From assembly GCA_950022655.1 (NCBI GenBank), contig OX465588.1, forward strand, positions 23,856,527 through 23,920,526: a stretch of DNA of 64,000 bases, given 5' to 3'. This DNA is from Alentia gelatinosa. Taxonomy: Eukaryota; Annelida; Polychaeta; Phyllodocida; Polynoidae. The position numbers and the translations under genes are program-made. Of the stretch, positions 54,834 to 64,000 are shown piece by piece (the stretch's first letter is position 1; each line of letters opens with the position of its first letter). The notes beneath the pieces are model-generated. The model was not told the origin of the DNA. It searched no databases and was given only the letters and a program-made list of their open reading frames with translations.

Positions 54834-56703
54834 TGCATACCCCTGGCAGATGAGAGGCTGTTAGCCTACAATTAAACAAAACAGTCAACCAAAATATCAA
54901 ACGGAGAATTCTCATGGATGATGAGTTCGAACTTCTTCCCGAATTAATAGCAGCTACTACCTGTGTATTGTCGGTTGCAATAATAATACTACAGTTTCTG
55001 CAACACTCCCCCCATCTGATGAGGGACTCTATTACTGGGTATAGCTCTTGGACATTGATATTTTCTTCAACTTCAAAAACTGTTGAGTTGATCCAATGAC
55101 CATGTAGTTCTTGAGTTAGACTCATTTTTTCCCATGCCCCGGCTGTCCAGTCCCTATTCAAGACTGCTCCGTAGCCTTTGCCCGAAGCGTCTGAGTAGAT
55201 AACCCTAGCACAAGATAAGGGTGCCACCATTAAGGCCTTACCATTAAACCAATGGGAGAAGCCTTCCCACCATTTCATGTCTTCCAGAAAATCCTTGGAT
55301 AGACGAACATATCTTTTGTGGACGGGGAAATTGCATAACATGTCTATAATACGCCTAGAAAATGTCCTCCCGCCTTTCACAATAGTAGCACAATGCGCAA
55401 GAATGCCACATAAACGCTGGATTTGGCGCTTTGTCGCCCTCTGACGACCCTTGAAGAAGGCCAATTCCTGTTTTAGCTTGGCTATCTTGTCAGCAGGTAA
55501 GCTAAGTTCCATAGATACCGAGTCTATGATGATACCCAGGTATCTTTGAGTCTGGGAGGGTGAGCGAACTTTATTATAAGAAATATAGAAGCCCAACTCC
55601 CGTAAGGTCTTGTGAAGAAAAAGTTGACCCTTTTGACAATTTTCAAAGGAATCTCCTACTACTAGAAAATCATCAAGGTAATTGTAACAGGTGAAACCAT
55701 TAGCACAAATAAATCTCGAGATAGCGTCAGTGAGTCTATTAAAAATAAAAGGGGCGGTTCTGGTACCAAATGAAAGAAAATTGTCCACCATGAAAAATTC
55801 CTTGCCCTTTTCTAACCAAGACAAACCTTGGAACTTCCGATCAGAAGGCCTGATGGCGACTGACCTGTATGCGGCGGTTATGTCTGTAACAGCCATGTAT
55901 GAACCCTTAGACAAGTCATCAACAATCTCATCAAATTTTGTAAAAGAAAAGTGATTGAAAGTTACATCCATGAAGGAATTTATAGACCGGCCGATAGGTC
56001 TACTTGCGTCTGTAATAGGCCTAAAGCCACCCTCCTGCTTGGGGACCGCGCCTATCGAATGTACACAAAGGGGGATTTCCGAAACTTTAGACAATTTCCC
56101 TGAATCAAGTTCATCAACAATAAGTGTATCAATATAATCAAAAGCAAGAACCGTTGCTGACTTATAGTTACGGCCCAAATAACCTTCAACTCTTGCCTCC
56201 GGGTCTACAATTTTAAAGCCGTATACTATCCCGTCCAGTATGAAGTGAGCGTCAGTGTCAACATTACCGTGGCCGAAGACCTGGCCTGGACCTCCCGACA
56301 ACATGTCGAGCCAACCCTTTGGATACAACTGTGATCGAACTCCCTCGATAAAGTGGGTATAACTCCTATCCCATATAGGACAGTAGTCAATACATCTATT
56401 CAACAAATCTTCAAAGTTGTCAGATACACAAACACTTTCAGGAAATTCAAGGACAAGTTGAGATTCAAATACCGAACCAGAGTCAGTTCCGCTGGTTATG
56501 ACATGCAGGGCTTTATCTCCTTCCACTACACTAGGAACACCCGAAACCAGGTCACACGCCTCAGCTTGTTCCCGGTGTGCATCAACAAAAGGAACCGGGC
56601 TAACCAGCGTAACACTACCGGTAATTTTCATAGTTATCCCACTGGTGACAGGTGCGTGACTGGATGGGTGAGGGGTGAACCTGACCCTAGCCGACAAGGG
56701 CAC
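54637..56703 (-). CDS. Reverse transcriptase-RNase H polyprotein, intact
   Basis: 688 codons. The first 190 residues are of unknown function and might include a gag or linker remnant. The RT starts around residue 200 with GGFRPITDASRPIGRSIN (about 225-242), the first palm Asp in VTDITAAYRSV (274), FGTRTAPFIF (about 312-321) and the YLDDFLVVG active site (342-350). A connection with GRTFSRRIIDML is followed by an RNase H domain: SDASGKGYGAVL (about 504-515), Glu in VQELYPVIE (about 553), ATDNTQ (576-581) and NVQADFLSR. All four RNase H acidic residues can be assigned. It would copy the element RNA into DNA. Complete motifs and no stop suggest a recent or functional copy. Confidence 0.93.
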   Translation of the reverse strand: MPLSARVRFTPHPSSHAPVTSGITMKITGSVTLVSPVPFVDAHREQAEACDLVSGVPSVVEGDKALHVITSGTDSGSVFESQLVLEFPESVCVSDNFEDLLNRCIDYCPIWDRSYTHFIEGVRSQLYPKGWLDMLSGGPGQVFGHGNVDTDAHFILDGIVYGFKIVDPEARVEGYLGRNYKSATVLAFDYIDTLIVDELDSGKLSKVSEIPLCVHSIGAVPKQEGGFRPITDASRPIGRSINSFMDVTFNHFSFTKFDEIVDDLSKGSYMAVTDITAAYRSVAIRPSDRKFQGLSWLEKGKEFFMVDNFLSFGTRTAPFIFNRLTDAISRFICANGFTCYNYLDDFLVVGDSFENCQKGQLFLHKTLRELGFYISYNKVRSPSQTQRYLGIIIDSVSMELSLPADKIAKLKQELAFFKGRQRATKRQIQRLCGILAHCATIVKGGRTFSRRIIDMLCNFPVHKRYVRLSKDFLEDMKWWEGFSHWFNGKALMVAPLSCARVIYSDASGKGYGAVLNRDWTAGAWEKMSLTQELHGHWINSTVFEVEENINVQELYPVIESLIRWGECCRNCSIIIATDNTQVVAAINSGRSSNSSSMRILRLIFWLTVLFNCRLTASHLPGVCNVQADFLSRIAYGGGNYIPNYLCCSGEVVTTKTGCEGSRGARLSLCPQHMEGKELAVEEIYKFLQ

Positions 56704-56780
56704 CTTCTGTGAGTAGATTCATGAAACGGTCACCAGTGGCGCCCCCTAACAATTAATAACAGAAATACTATTACTATTTC

Positions 56781-56784
<4 letters not shown>

Positions 56785-56840
<56 letters not shown>
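56785..56840. repeat. (TA)n microsatellite
   Basis: About 28 TA units, 80 bp upstream of the retrotransposon start codon. Confidence 0.95.
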
Positions 56841-56843
<3 letters not shown>

Positions 56844-57439
56844 GTGTATACAAATACTCATATATATCCACAGACATACAATATATTCATATATATACAA
56901 TATACAATATATTTATCCATACATATACTCATATATTATGATATGATAATTGTTTTGGTTATTCCAGAGAGGAGGATAAGCCTACAGTGGTCAGGCCCAT
57001 ACCTGTATATCTCTGCTACCCATGTACACTGTTTCTATTTTATCTTATAATATCTGAAGTATTGCTGAGGAGATATACATGTTTAACCTAACAAATGAAA
57101 GCTGAAATACCATAGAGTATGATAGAATCGCTTTTAGTACTCTAGAAATAATATAAACGGGTATCACAAACATACTACGCACATACACTCAGTCATCCAA
57201 TGGTATACGTTTCCAGGGGCTTGCTTGACTGCATGCATTGCGTAACCAAGAAGATTAGGCGCAACACCGCCCTACGGAAAAAAGGCCTATTCACCGGTAC
57301 CGAACTCGTAACGTTAGCGAATTCACCGGTATCGAGTTCGCATGTGACCGAATTCACCGTAGACCCGTTAGAGGGTACCTGGGTACTGGCTATGACATCA
57401 TTGGGTTGAGCAAAGAAGTGGAGAGTCTTCTACAATTCC
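56841..57439. other. No gene supported
   Basis: AT-rich to 57190, then a stretch with repeated ATTCACCGGTA(T/C)CGA phrases (57288-57345). No domain. Confidence 0.4.
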
Positions 57440-57960
57440 TTGGGTTGAGGCAGAGATTAGCGCTAGTGCCGGGTAAGACCTGCTGGGAGAGTATCCCCTG
57501 TCACCGCTTCCGCCCGTACGCGCCCACTCAGAGTGGACACACCTCCCCAACAAAGTCCACCCCTCCTAACCACCCCACCTCGTCCACCCCCGGGTATCTG
57601 TGGCCTGTCAAACACTCAAGCCACCTAGTGGGTGGATTTGCCCGGCCCACCTCCCACCGCTTCTCCTTGTCCCATCCCTCGCTGTCCTCAATCCTCGTGG
57701 ATTTCTCTCGTGCCCCGCGCGAGTTTTTCCGCCTCTGGGCCCCACTTCCACGTCTTCTTCTTTGATGCATGGGACTGCTGTCCGGAACCGGGCTACGGTT
57801 GGCCCTTAAGCGTGCAGAACGAAGTCACTTATCCTTCTTACAGCCAACTGGTCCCGCCAAACGGACCGCCACCCGGCTGGGCGATATTAGCGTGATTTGG
57901 TGCGTCTCGTCGCTTTGGCGCTAGATGGCGTGATCAGTGCCACTCCCAGGTGGTTGAGGA
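57440..57960. other. GC-rich, CCACC-rich segment with competing ORFs
   Basis: Sense and antisense ORFs of 69-119 codons overlap here; one ends YPSYSQLVPPNGPPPGWA, which looks proline-rich but matches no family I know. Base composition contrasts sharply with both sides. It may be an old insertion, a regulatory island or an exon; I cannot decide. Confidence 0.3.
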
Positions 57961-60318
57961 AGCGCGGACACAAGGTGCCAATTATACAGAGCGTAGGGAG
58001 GCAATAACAAGTAACGATTCGAGCAACTTCGAGGTCGCTAATGTCAATAAGCCTGTAGTGCCCCAAGACAATACTCCGACGTAATTGACGAGAGTGGGCA
58101 AGGTTGAAGTATACATGGGATGATGAATACAGTGTTATCACATCCTCCAATACGAGAAGTCAGACAAGTAGACGCCACCAAAGTCGGATGCAGAGCTACA
58201 GGCATGACGTAAAAGTGAATTGCCAGTGCATTAGGGACAAAAAATCCTTTTTGTAGCTGCACTAACACCTCTCCTTGCATTCGATTCTATTTATTTTCTA
58301 AACACATAACTACTGAGGAAGAATGTCCACCTCCAGCAATTATTGTATGTGGTTAAATTTGTATTAATTGAAAAATGTTAACAGCGGTAGACATGCATGC
58401 AATGTCCTACCGTAGACTTCAGCCATGCGCCTTGCATTCCATCAGGTCAGACAACCATGCAATGGAAATGGAATTTCTCGAACCTTTCATGTCTTTGCTG
58501 AACCTCAGGGCTCTTGGAAAATACTCTTTTCAACTCAGCGGACAGGAAACATTCAAAATAGTGTTTGAATTGAGCTTTGACTACATTTTCAAAATGTTTC
58601 TTGATGTCAGCGATACATTAATTCAATGGATCAAAGGCAGTGACAAAGTTTGTATCCGCTGCATTCTTTGTTTTCAGCTTCTGAAGTCTCCCCGATGCAT
58701 AATTCCTCTTGTTGTTGGCATAGAAAGACCTAACATTCAGGGTGTCAGTAGGGAGCTATAGAATGAAGGGAAAATATAGTAGAGGTCGAAGATAGAAGTA
58801 ACGACTAACGAATAAGGATTTAGCAAATACCGAAAATTAGATATATTTATCTAGTGCATATAGAGCTATATAATTTGGTCAACTCTAAGATTACTGTTAG
58901 GTTGTTAATCCTTTTCCCCCTAGGAGCCCTTGTTCTACACGAATTAACCTTCAGGGTAAGCTTCTAAAGACTCCTAGGAAGACCATCAGAATGGCACCAT
59001 TTATCAGTGATGAAAATGAGCTTTTATAAACGATATAGATGATATTGTGACCTCAATACAGTAACTAAATGCTGTTACTCTTACTTGAATTTTCAAATCA
59101 CTCTATAGAAATGTGCATGTTTGATGAAGATCTCCTTGAACAGATAACCTTTGTGCATGGATGCCTTAAAGGCATCCTCTGATTTTTCCACTGCAACGGC
59201 TGAATATACCATGAGCACCATACACTCGAACATTGGGCCGTTAAAACACCGACAAGAGTCTTCCCTTGCACGGCTACACACAGTTGTAATACTGGGATCC
59301 AACTGGACATGGATTCAAAATGATGCCATTTCAGTTGATCCTGCCGACCTCTTCAGGATTTTCTAGACTTGGTCTTTGTTCAAATCAATATTAGGGCAGG
59401 TAGACGGACATCGCTATCCAACAGTGCATTAGACAAAATGGCAGTAGCTACCTGGCCTGATATGTGTTTATTTTTGCAGGCCAGGCTTCCAGGCTACATG
59501 CTTTCCTGATTTTCCATGACATGCATTTTTGATTTGCGGCTGTCAGTTTTATTTTCCACAGGGGTCTAACTGATTTCAAAGGATCAAGCTGCCACAAATA
59601 CCTATTTCCCCATAAAACCTCAACACGGCAGATAGTCAAGAGGCTAAACACAATATGGGTGTTATGGTAGACCGCCATGGACCACAGGCGAATCATTTGC
59701 CAACAAAAGAAAACATCATCAATATCACTTCTGTGGGGGTTTATTCTGGGCATATGTATCGGGCTTTTCCGACTGAGTGAATGGCTGGTTGGGTAGGTTG
59801 TCTACCTTCATGATGGGTTCGGCCTTCGGCTGATGGTTTATTTCATACTCAGGTGAAGTGCTGCTAACGATATCCTTCACACTACACCACACTGCACCAC
59901 ACCATATCTTTCATCTAGGTCTACCCAACAGCCGAGGTTATACAGCAGCTTCAAGGGGATGCACAAACTATCGCCATAAAGGTTTCGGCTTGAAAGGGTC
60001 GTACACACCTTGATAATACGAGACCTTCTAAACGTTGGTCGATAAGATTGTTCTTCCAGTAATATTTATGCAAGTGTTTCACCAAATATGAATGTTCACC
60101 CAATGTTGGTCTTGTCTGAGATCTAGCACAGATTGTCCTACCACAAATAAAAAACGCTATAGCCTTAACATTGGGTCACTGTATTCGGGCGAGCGTACAG
60201 TAAACCGTATTTATTGCATGGAACCAAAATGCTAATTTTTATGCTAAAGTCGTGCAGACGGGATCGGATAAAAACTAAACTGAACTCGAGTTAGTAGTGT
60301 TAGTGTTTATCGTACTCT
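57961..60318. other. No gene supported; repeat D at 59424-59496
   Basis: The 128-codon plus ORF at 58375-58761 has no recognisable motif. The rest is AT-rich. Confidence 0.4.
59424..59496 (+). repeat. Dispersed repeat D, copy 2
   Basis: GCATTAGACAAAATGGCAGT, TACCTGGCC and GCCAGGCTTCCAGGC match 34456-34561. Confidence 0.65.
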
Positions 60319-60629
60319 AGGACCTGTTTCACTAGATTTGTGACATGTCTAGATGGCGTCTAGATGGTGTGTCCGGTTTTATAAGAACTAGACATTAGAC
60401 TTTGTTTTGTACGTTCTTGCTTGCACTGTTGGTGCCGCTTTTCATATCTGTCTAACACTTTTGTCACGAAACTAGTGTAAACAGGTCCCATGATGTGTAG
60501 AATTGTCTAAATCTTATGTTTGGGGTCTGTCTTCTCCTAAGGGCAGCTACTTTTGTTGTCACCAAACTAGACAACCCCAATGTCTGTATGGTGTCACAGA
60601 CATGTCACAAAACTAGTGAAACAGGTCCT
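60319..60629. mobile_element. 311-bp MITE with about 32-bp TIRs
   Basis: Left end AGGACCTGTTTCACTAGATT plus TGTGACATGTCT; right end CATGTCACAAAACTAGTGAA plus ACAGGTCCT is its near-perfect inverse. A third partial terminus (GTCACGAAACTAGTGTAAAC, 60463-60489) lies inside in the same orientation as the right end, as if a shorter element had been extended or nested. Non-coding. Confidence 0.88.
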
Positions 60630-62273
60630 TGGTCAGGTCGGCTACTCAGTGTACTCGGCTAATACCTCTTGCACCTCCAACTCGCTTTCAGTTTCTACTG
60701 AATCCTGCCATCACAGGTAGCTGGATCGTTTTTATCCTGCAAGGTCGGCCTAGGTTGTCCTACGTCGGGCCGTGTTATCGATATGGTGGAACGCCTGTGA
60801 GCTTGTCCAACCTTGCCCTGCATCACAAGGGTGGTCCGCAGATCCGCAGATCTGGGGTAAGGCTTGAATATTCTTGTATCTTGCAGCATCTTTTATGCTG
60901 TCGATTGTAGATGTACTTATCCTCAGAATCAAGGACATCGTATTTCAGTTAACTTCTGATCTTTATTCATTCAGCGTACAGTATACATTTCTATCTTTAA
61001 GTGCTAAATCCACCTCAATCTCTTAAACCAACTGGCAAAGATTGCACAAATCGAGTATTCTTGACTAAATCACAAAATATCTTATCACAAATGACGCACT
61101 CCTCCACCAAAACTGCCAACGATTTTATCCAGATTCGATCCGGTTTAACCCATTCTATTGACAAAGTGTGGTAACCTCTATGATGGATAATGTTTTACGC
61201 GGACCCGAATTCAATGGATATTGAGAATTTTATTTGAAATAGAAAATATGATTATGAAAATCAAAGAATTATGTAATTTCAGCCTATAGGAACAGGGAAT
61301 ATGGGGTTTCAGTGTGTGAAGCCTCCACACTCGACTCAAGGATCGAGTACTGCTATAGGTTATACTGTCAGTCGTTTTAACGAAGGAAATGATAGTGAAA
61401 TTTGGAAGAAAAATAATTTCAAATTTGTTCATGGCTAATTATATTTGTTAATACCGAATCTGTGCTTTTAACAGTGTTCAAATCGGCTATTTGGTTCGAA
61501 ATATATAAATTAACATGCAGAATGTCGGTTAGAGTTTTGCGGGAAAGTTTAGATTTTAAACATTTTTGGTTGAAGGAAACGCAACGAATCGTACCATGGT
61601 AAGTTGAAAGCATATACAATCCATCCAAAATTTGGAATAAGTTAATCCCTCTTCCACCAGCAAAATAGGTTAACGATTTTGCGACATGGCCAGCTGACTC
61701 TTTAGAGCACAGCCGAACCAGCACGTTCAGCACCGATCTAATCAACCACAATTTGAGGTGCTCCTCCACCAGAAAAATACTTTCCTATTATTATTCACGG
61801 TTTTCCACTATCTCTTCAAACGGCTATGTCGGTTTGTTTCGGATTGAATCTGGTCTTTGGTGTATTTCTAAAACGCCTCAGGCGTTCTCGCCTCCATTGG
61901 TTAGATGGTAGCTTCCAATCCTGTTTTAGATCTTGAGTCTGTAATAATGATTTGAGTGGCCGCTCTGAATTCGAAAAAAAATCATACACAACGTTTATTC
62001 GCCAAGAACAACCCATTATCGAATTATCGCTTTGAGACACGCCCCATCTTCTGACACGGGTATGTGGTTGAACACAAAGAACCACGCAAGCAGATCAAGC
62101 AGGATTTAGGACGATCAATTGAGGTATTGCCGCGACACTACACGATACTCCCCGATACAACCCGACTTGGGCGGTGTCACGAATGGTGTGGTGGAACACC
62201 CCTAAAATAGAAATTGATTAAGTGGTATTACACCTGGGCTATTTTCCACGACCTTGGCTGAGGTACTCAATGT

Positions 62274-62275
<2 letters not shown>
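60630..62275. other. No gene supported
   Basis: Minus ORFs 61419-61769 (116 codons) and 61816-62085 (89 codons) lie in the same orientation but different frames and show no domain I recognise. Confidence 0.35.

Positions 62276-62349
<74 letters not shown>
62276..62349. repeat. (CAG)n trinucleotide repeat, almost 25 units
   Basis: 74 bp of uninterrupted CAG, followed by CAA-rich sequence. The poly-Ala ORFs across it on both strands lack any other coding support. Confidence 0.97.
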
Positions 62350-62350
<1 letters not shown>

Positions 62351-63630
62351 AAACAACAATAGCAACAACTTTAACAATACATTTCCAGAGAAAATTCCAA
62401 CCTATATTATACATTCTTTCACTTTTGGACATCATCTGACTAATTACCACTGTGTTTACACTTTGCTATCCAATATAAGAAGGGACAGTCAATTCTGATC
62501 TCGGTATAATAAAGGGTGAGTAGTATGTAGTCGTATATGAATGTAGGCGGTTGGGGTCCTCTCCAATGGGCCCCGAGTTGGTCATCCAGATAGTATGTGG
62601 TCCCATATAAATCACATGAGGGTCCCTAGTGCGACATGGGATAGACTTGACAAATACCATCAGTAAGTTGGCCGCTCCTCTGCAAGTTTTACGGATTTGT
62701 AGCTCGTCCCTTATGAACATTAATAAGATAAATCCACAGATGAAACGCCTATACATCAGTCCACACGTTCTCAATTCTCTTTTGGAAAACTGATTGGTTG
62801 TCTCTTATTCGAGGTTAGAGAATATTCATATTGAGATATAACTAAAGTTTTAATCACATTTTAACAGATGCACTGAGTTATTATCATATACCCCTGACCT
62901 CATATTATGACCTGAGCCGGTTTTGTCTGCTCAAAACACAAGTTTGTGACAGCTCTTAGAACTAAAGGTTCCATAATAAATTTCCATGTGTAACGTGATA
63001 GATTTTCATTCATATGTTGCAAATAGAGAAAGTCACTTTAAGAAATATATGAATTACAAAATAAGTCTCATTTCCTACACTTCCTATCATAGAAGTATTT
63101 CCTATAAACTATATCATAAAGTCACCAAATCTTGAATCGTATACAAGCTCATGAAACCTTATCGCCGAAGCCGTCGCGTAGCAAGAAGACATTTCCTATG
63201 ACAACTTGATGAAAAGTTATGAATTTCAATTGCGCTTCGAACGTTTAAGCAAATTTGGCAATTTATAACAGAGATGATTTAAATACTAAGAAGCAAAGTT
63301 CTTGCAAAGGAAAATTTCCAAATGAGAAGAACATAAATATTGCAGCGACCACCATAAATGCGTCTCAGAAGAGAGAAGAACGTGAGCCGATTCACAACTC
63401 AGTAGGTTTTTCTGTGTGTTGGGATGCAATACAAGCAGGTGGCCCATGTCCCTTTTGTCCCATCTCGTCTGGTATTAATGTCATTTCCTGGAAACCTTAA
63501 TCTCCGATAGGATTTCCCAAAATGTATCTATCGGTATCCATGGTTTATTGGGCAACTGGAAATCTTTAGAATATACTTGATATACTCTAGTAATACGTCA
63601 GATACTGTTACATTTATAAGGAATGGCAGT
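62350..63630. other. No gene seen
   Basis: Short ORFs without motifs at 62466-62774 (minus) and 63255-63500 (plus). Confidence 0.45.
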
Positions 63631-63706
63631 AGGCCATTTTCCACTGGCTAAGGATCGCCAACGATCTGCAGTCAGGAACCACCGACGCCAGATCTGTGAA
63701 TGGAAA
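63631..63706. repeat. Short foldback related to 3182-3378
   Basis: AGGCCATTTTCCACTGGC is roughly inverted in GTGAATGGAAACAGGC, as in the TIRs at 3182-3378. Confidence 0.6.
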
Positions 63707-63785
63707 CAGGCATGCAGAGAAGTGTTTACCAATTAATTGCGCATAGATTATGCAATGAGGCCGGGAACCATCGAACGACGTCTTA

Positions 63786-63953
63786 GACTCTAGTACAGTC
63801 TGTTATCGCCAGGGCCAGGGCACCCAGGCTCAAGCTAAGACTGTTAGGGGGTGCCATTTTGAGGCAGGAATTCCTGCCTCCGCTGGTAATATACTGCCCT
63901 GGGTGATTTGCCAGTAACCAGAGTATATCTCTTCAAGCAGAGGTCCTAAAATT
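63786..63953 (-). repeat. Dispersed repeat C, copy 2 (inverted)
   Basis: CTAGTACAGTCTGTTATCGC, CTAAGACTGTTAGGGGGTGC, GAGGCAGGAATTCCTGCCTC and CTCTTCAAGCAGAGGTCCT match 31579-31752 on the opposite strand. Confidence 0.87.
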
Positions 63954-64000
63954 AGACCTGCCAATCACAAAATTCCTTTCTCCCATCAGGCAGGGGGAAC

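Larger units (their letters stand above)
53781..56703 (-). mobile_element. DIRS/Ngaro-type retrotransposon coding block, both frames intact
   Basis: RT-RNase H followed by an overlapping tyrosine recombinase is the order of DIRS-order elements. No methyltransferase domain (as in DIRS1 proper) and no gag frame are visible, and terminal repeats were not resolved. The (TA)n microsatellite at 56785-56840 and the AT-rich 3' flank may hide the ends. It is clearly different from the split-repeat element at 38825-43258. Confidence 0.85.

Noticed and set aside
53137..57375. GTTAGAGG and GAATTCAC phrases on both sides of the second recombinase element as possible terminal repeats
   Set aside because: Too short and not collinear; could be chance.
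57528..57770. A basic 80-codon minus ORF (QRRRRGSGAQRRKN) considered as a gag or nuclear protein
   Set aside because: Reflects the biased composition of the GC-rich segment; a competing plus-strand ORF is longer, and no motif supports either.
62202..62450. Poly-alanine proteins on both strands
   Set aside because: Pure translation of the CAG repeat with no other coding support.
1..64000. tRNA, rRNA, snRNA genes and SINE heads
   Set aside because: No convincing A/B-box pair or cloverleaf was found by eye; a tRNAscan-type search could still find a diverged one.

Overview
The window is nuclear DNA from a multicellular animal, AT-rich and intron-containing. It carries one recognisable host gene, several clades of LINE, two tyrosine-recombinase retrotransposons, many foldback or MITE-like elements, microsatellites, an interstitial telomeric tract and a 200-base assembly gap. 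The mix (CR1-like and Tx1/L1-like LINEs, a PAT/Ngaro-type element, a DUF4062 gene with a myristoylation-type start) suggests a marine invertebrate, such as a lancelet, hemichordate or lophotrochozoan. I cannot name the species from sequence alone. There is no operon, CRISPR array, rRNA or convincing tRNA.

Left end (1-3,000). The host gene lies on the minus strand. Three consecutive coding exons (1791-1506, 1242-1110, 394-259) join in frame through GT/AG sites. They encode an MGCGSS N-terminus followed by a DUF4062 domain (FLSSTFTDTKAERN ... DMRWGVREE), as in large NPHP3/NWD1/TEP1-like NTPase-repeat proteins. The gene runs off the left edge.

3,000-22,000. This is repeat-rich ground: a foldback at 3182-3378, copies of a dispersed repeat, decayed tandem repeats (5.3-6.1 kb), a 35-bp minisatellite (11.75-12.06 kb), and a Tx1/L1-like LINE (13,192-17,820, minus) with a 1178-codon uninterrupted ORF2. 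The LINE's 5' end and a flanking MITE head are repeated at 17,821-18,646. A 1-kb long-inverted-repeat element and a 0.7-kb foldback follow.

22,050-30,498. An 8.4-kb block is closed by perfect 36-bp inverted repeats. It holds many copies of TCACGTCCG, a second short repeat (GTCAATCGTTTCCACA), a tandem 370-bp repeat, a nested MITE and an inserted CR1/Jockey-type LINE (about 26,260-29,684). No transposase is visible. This is the best candidate for an undescribed element.

30,500-38,800. Two LINE tails, dispersed repeats, a weak exon candidate (35,951-36,005), and a 0.7-kb MITE (36,743-37,448) that shows two otherwise separate repeat families are the two ends of one element. The assembly gap is at 37,904-38,103.

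38,825-43,258. A decayed tyrosine-recombinase retrotransposon (gag, RT-RNase H and recombinase, all on the minus strand) has the complete A1-ORFs-B1-A2-B2 split direct repeat layout. The trinucleotide AAT sits at all three junctions, as expected for insertion of a circle by recombination.

43,700-64,000. A GC-rich TIR element containing a 32-bp perfect palindrome, further foldbacks, a LINE tail, a telomere-like (CCCTAA)n tract, a second tyrosine-recombinase retrotransposon (53,781-56,703) with both its RT-RNase H and recombinase frames intact, a MITE with 32-bp TIRs, and a CAG tract of almost 25 units.
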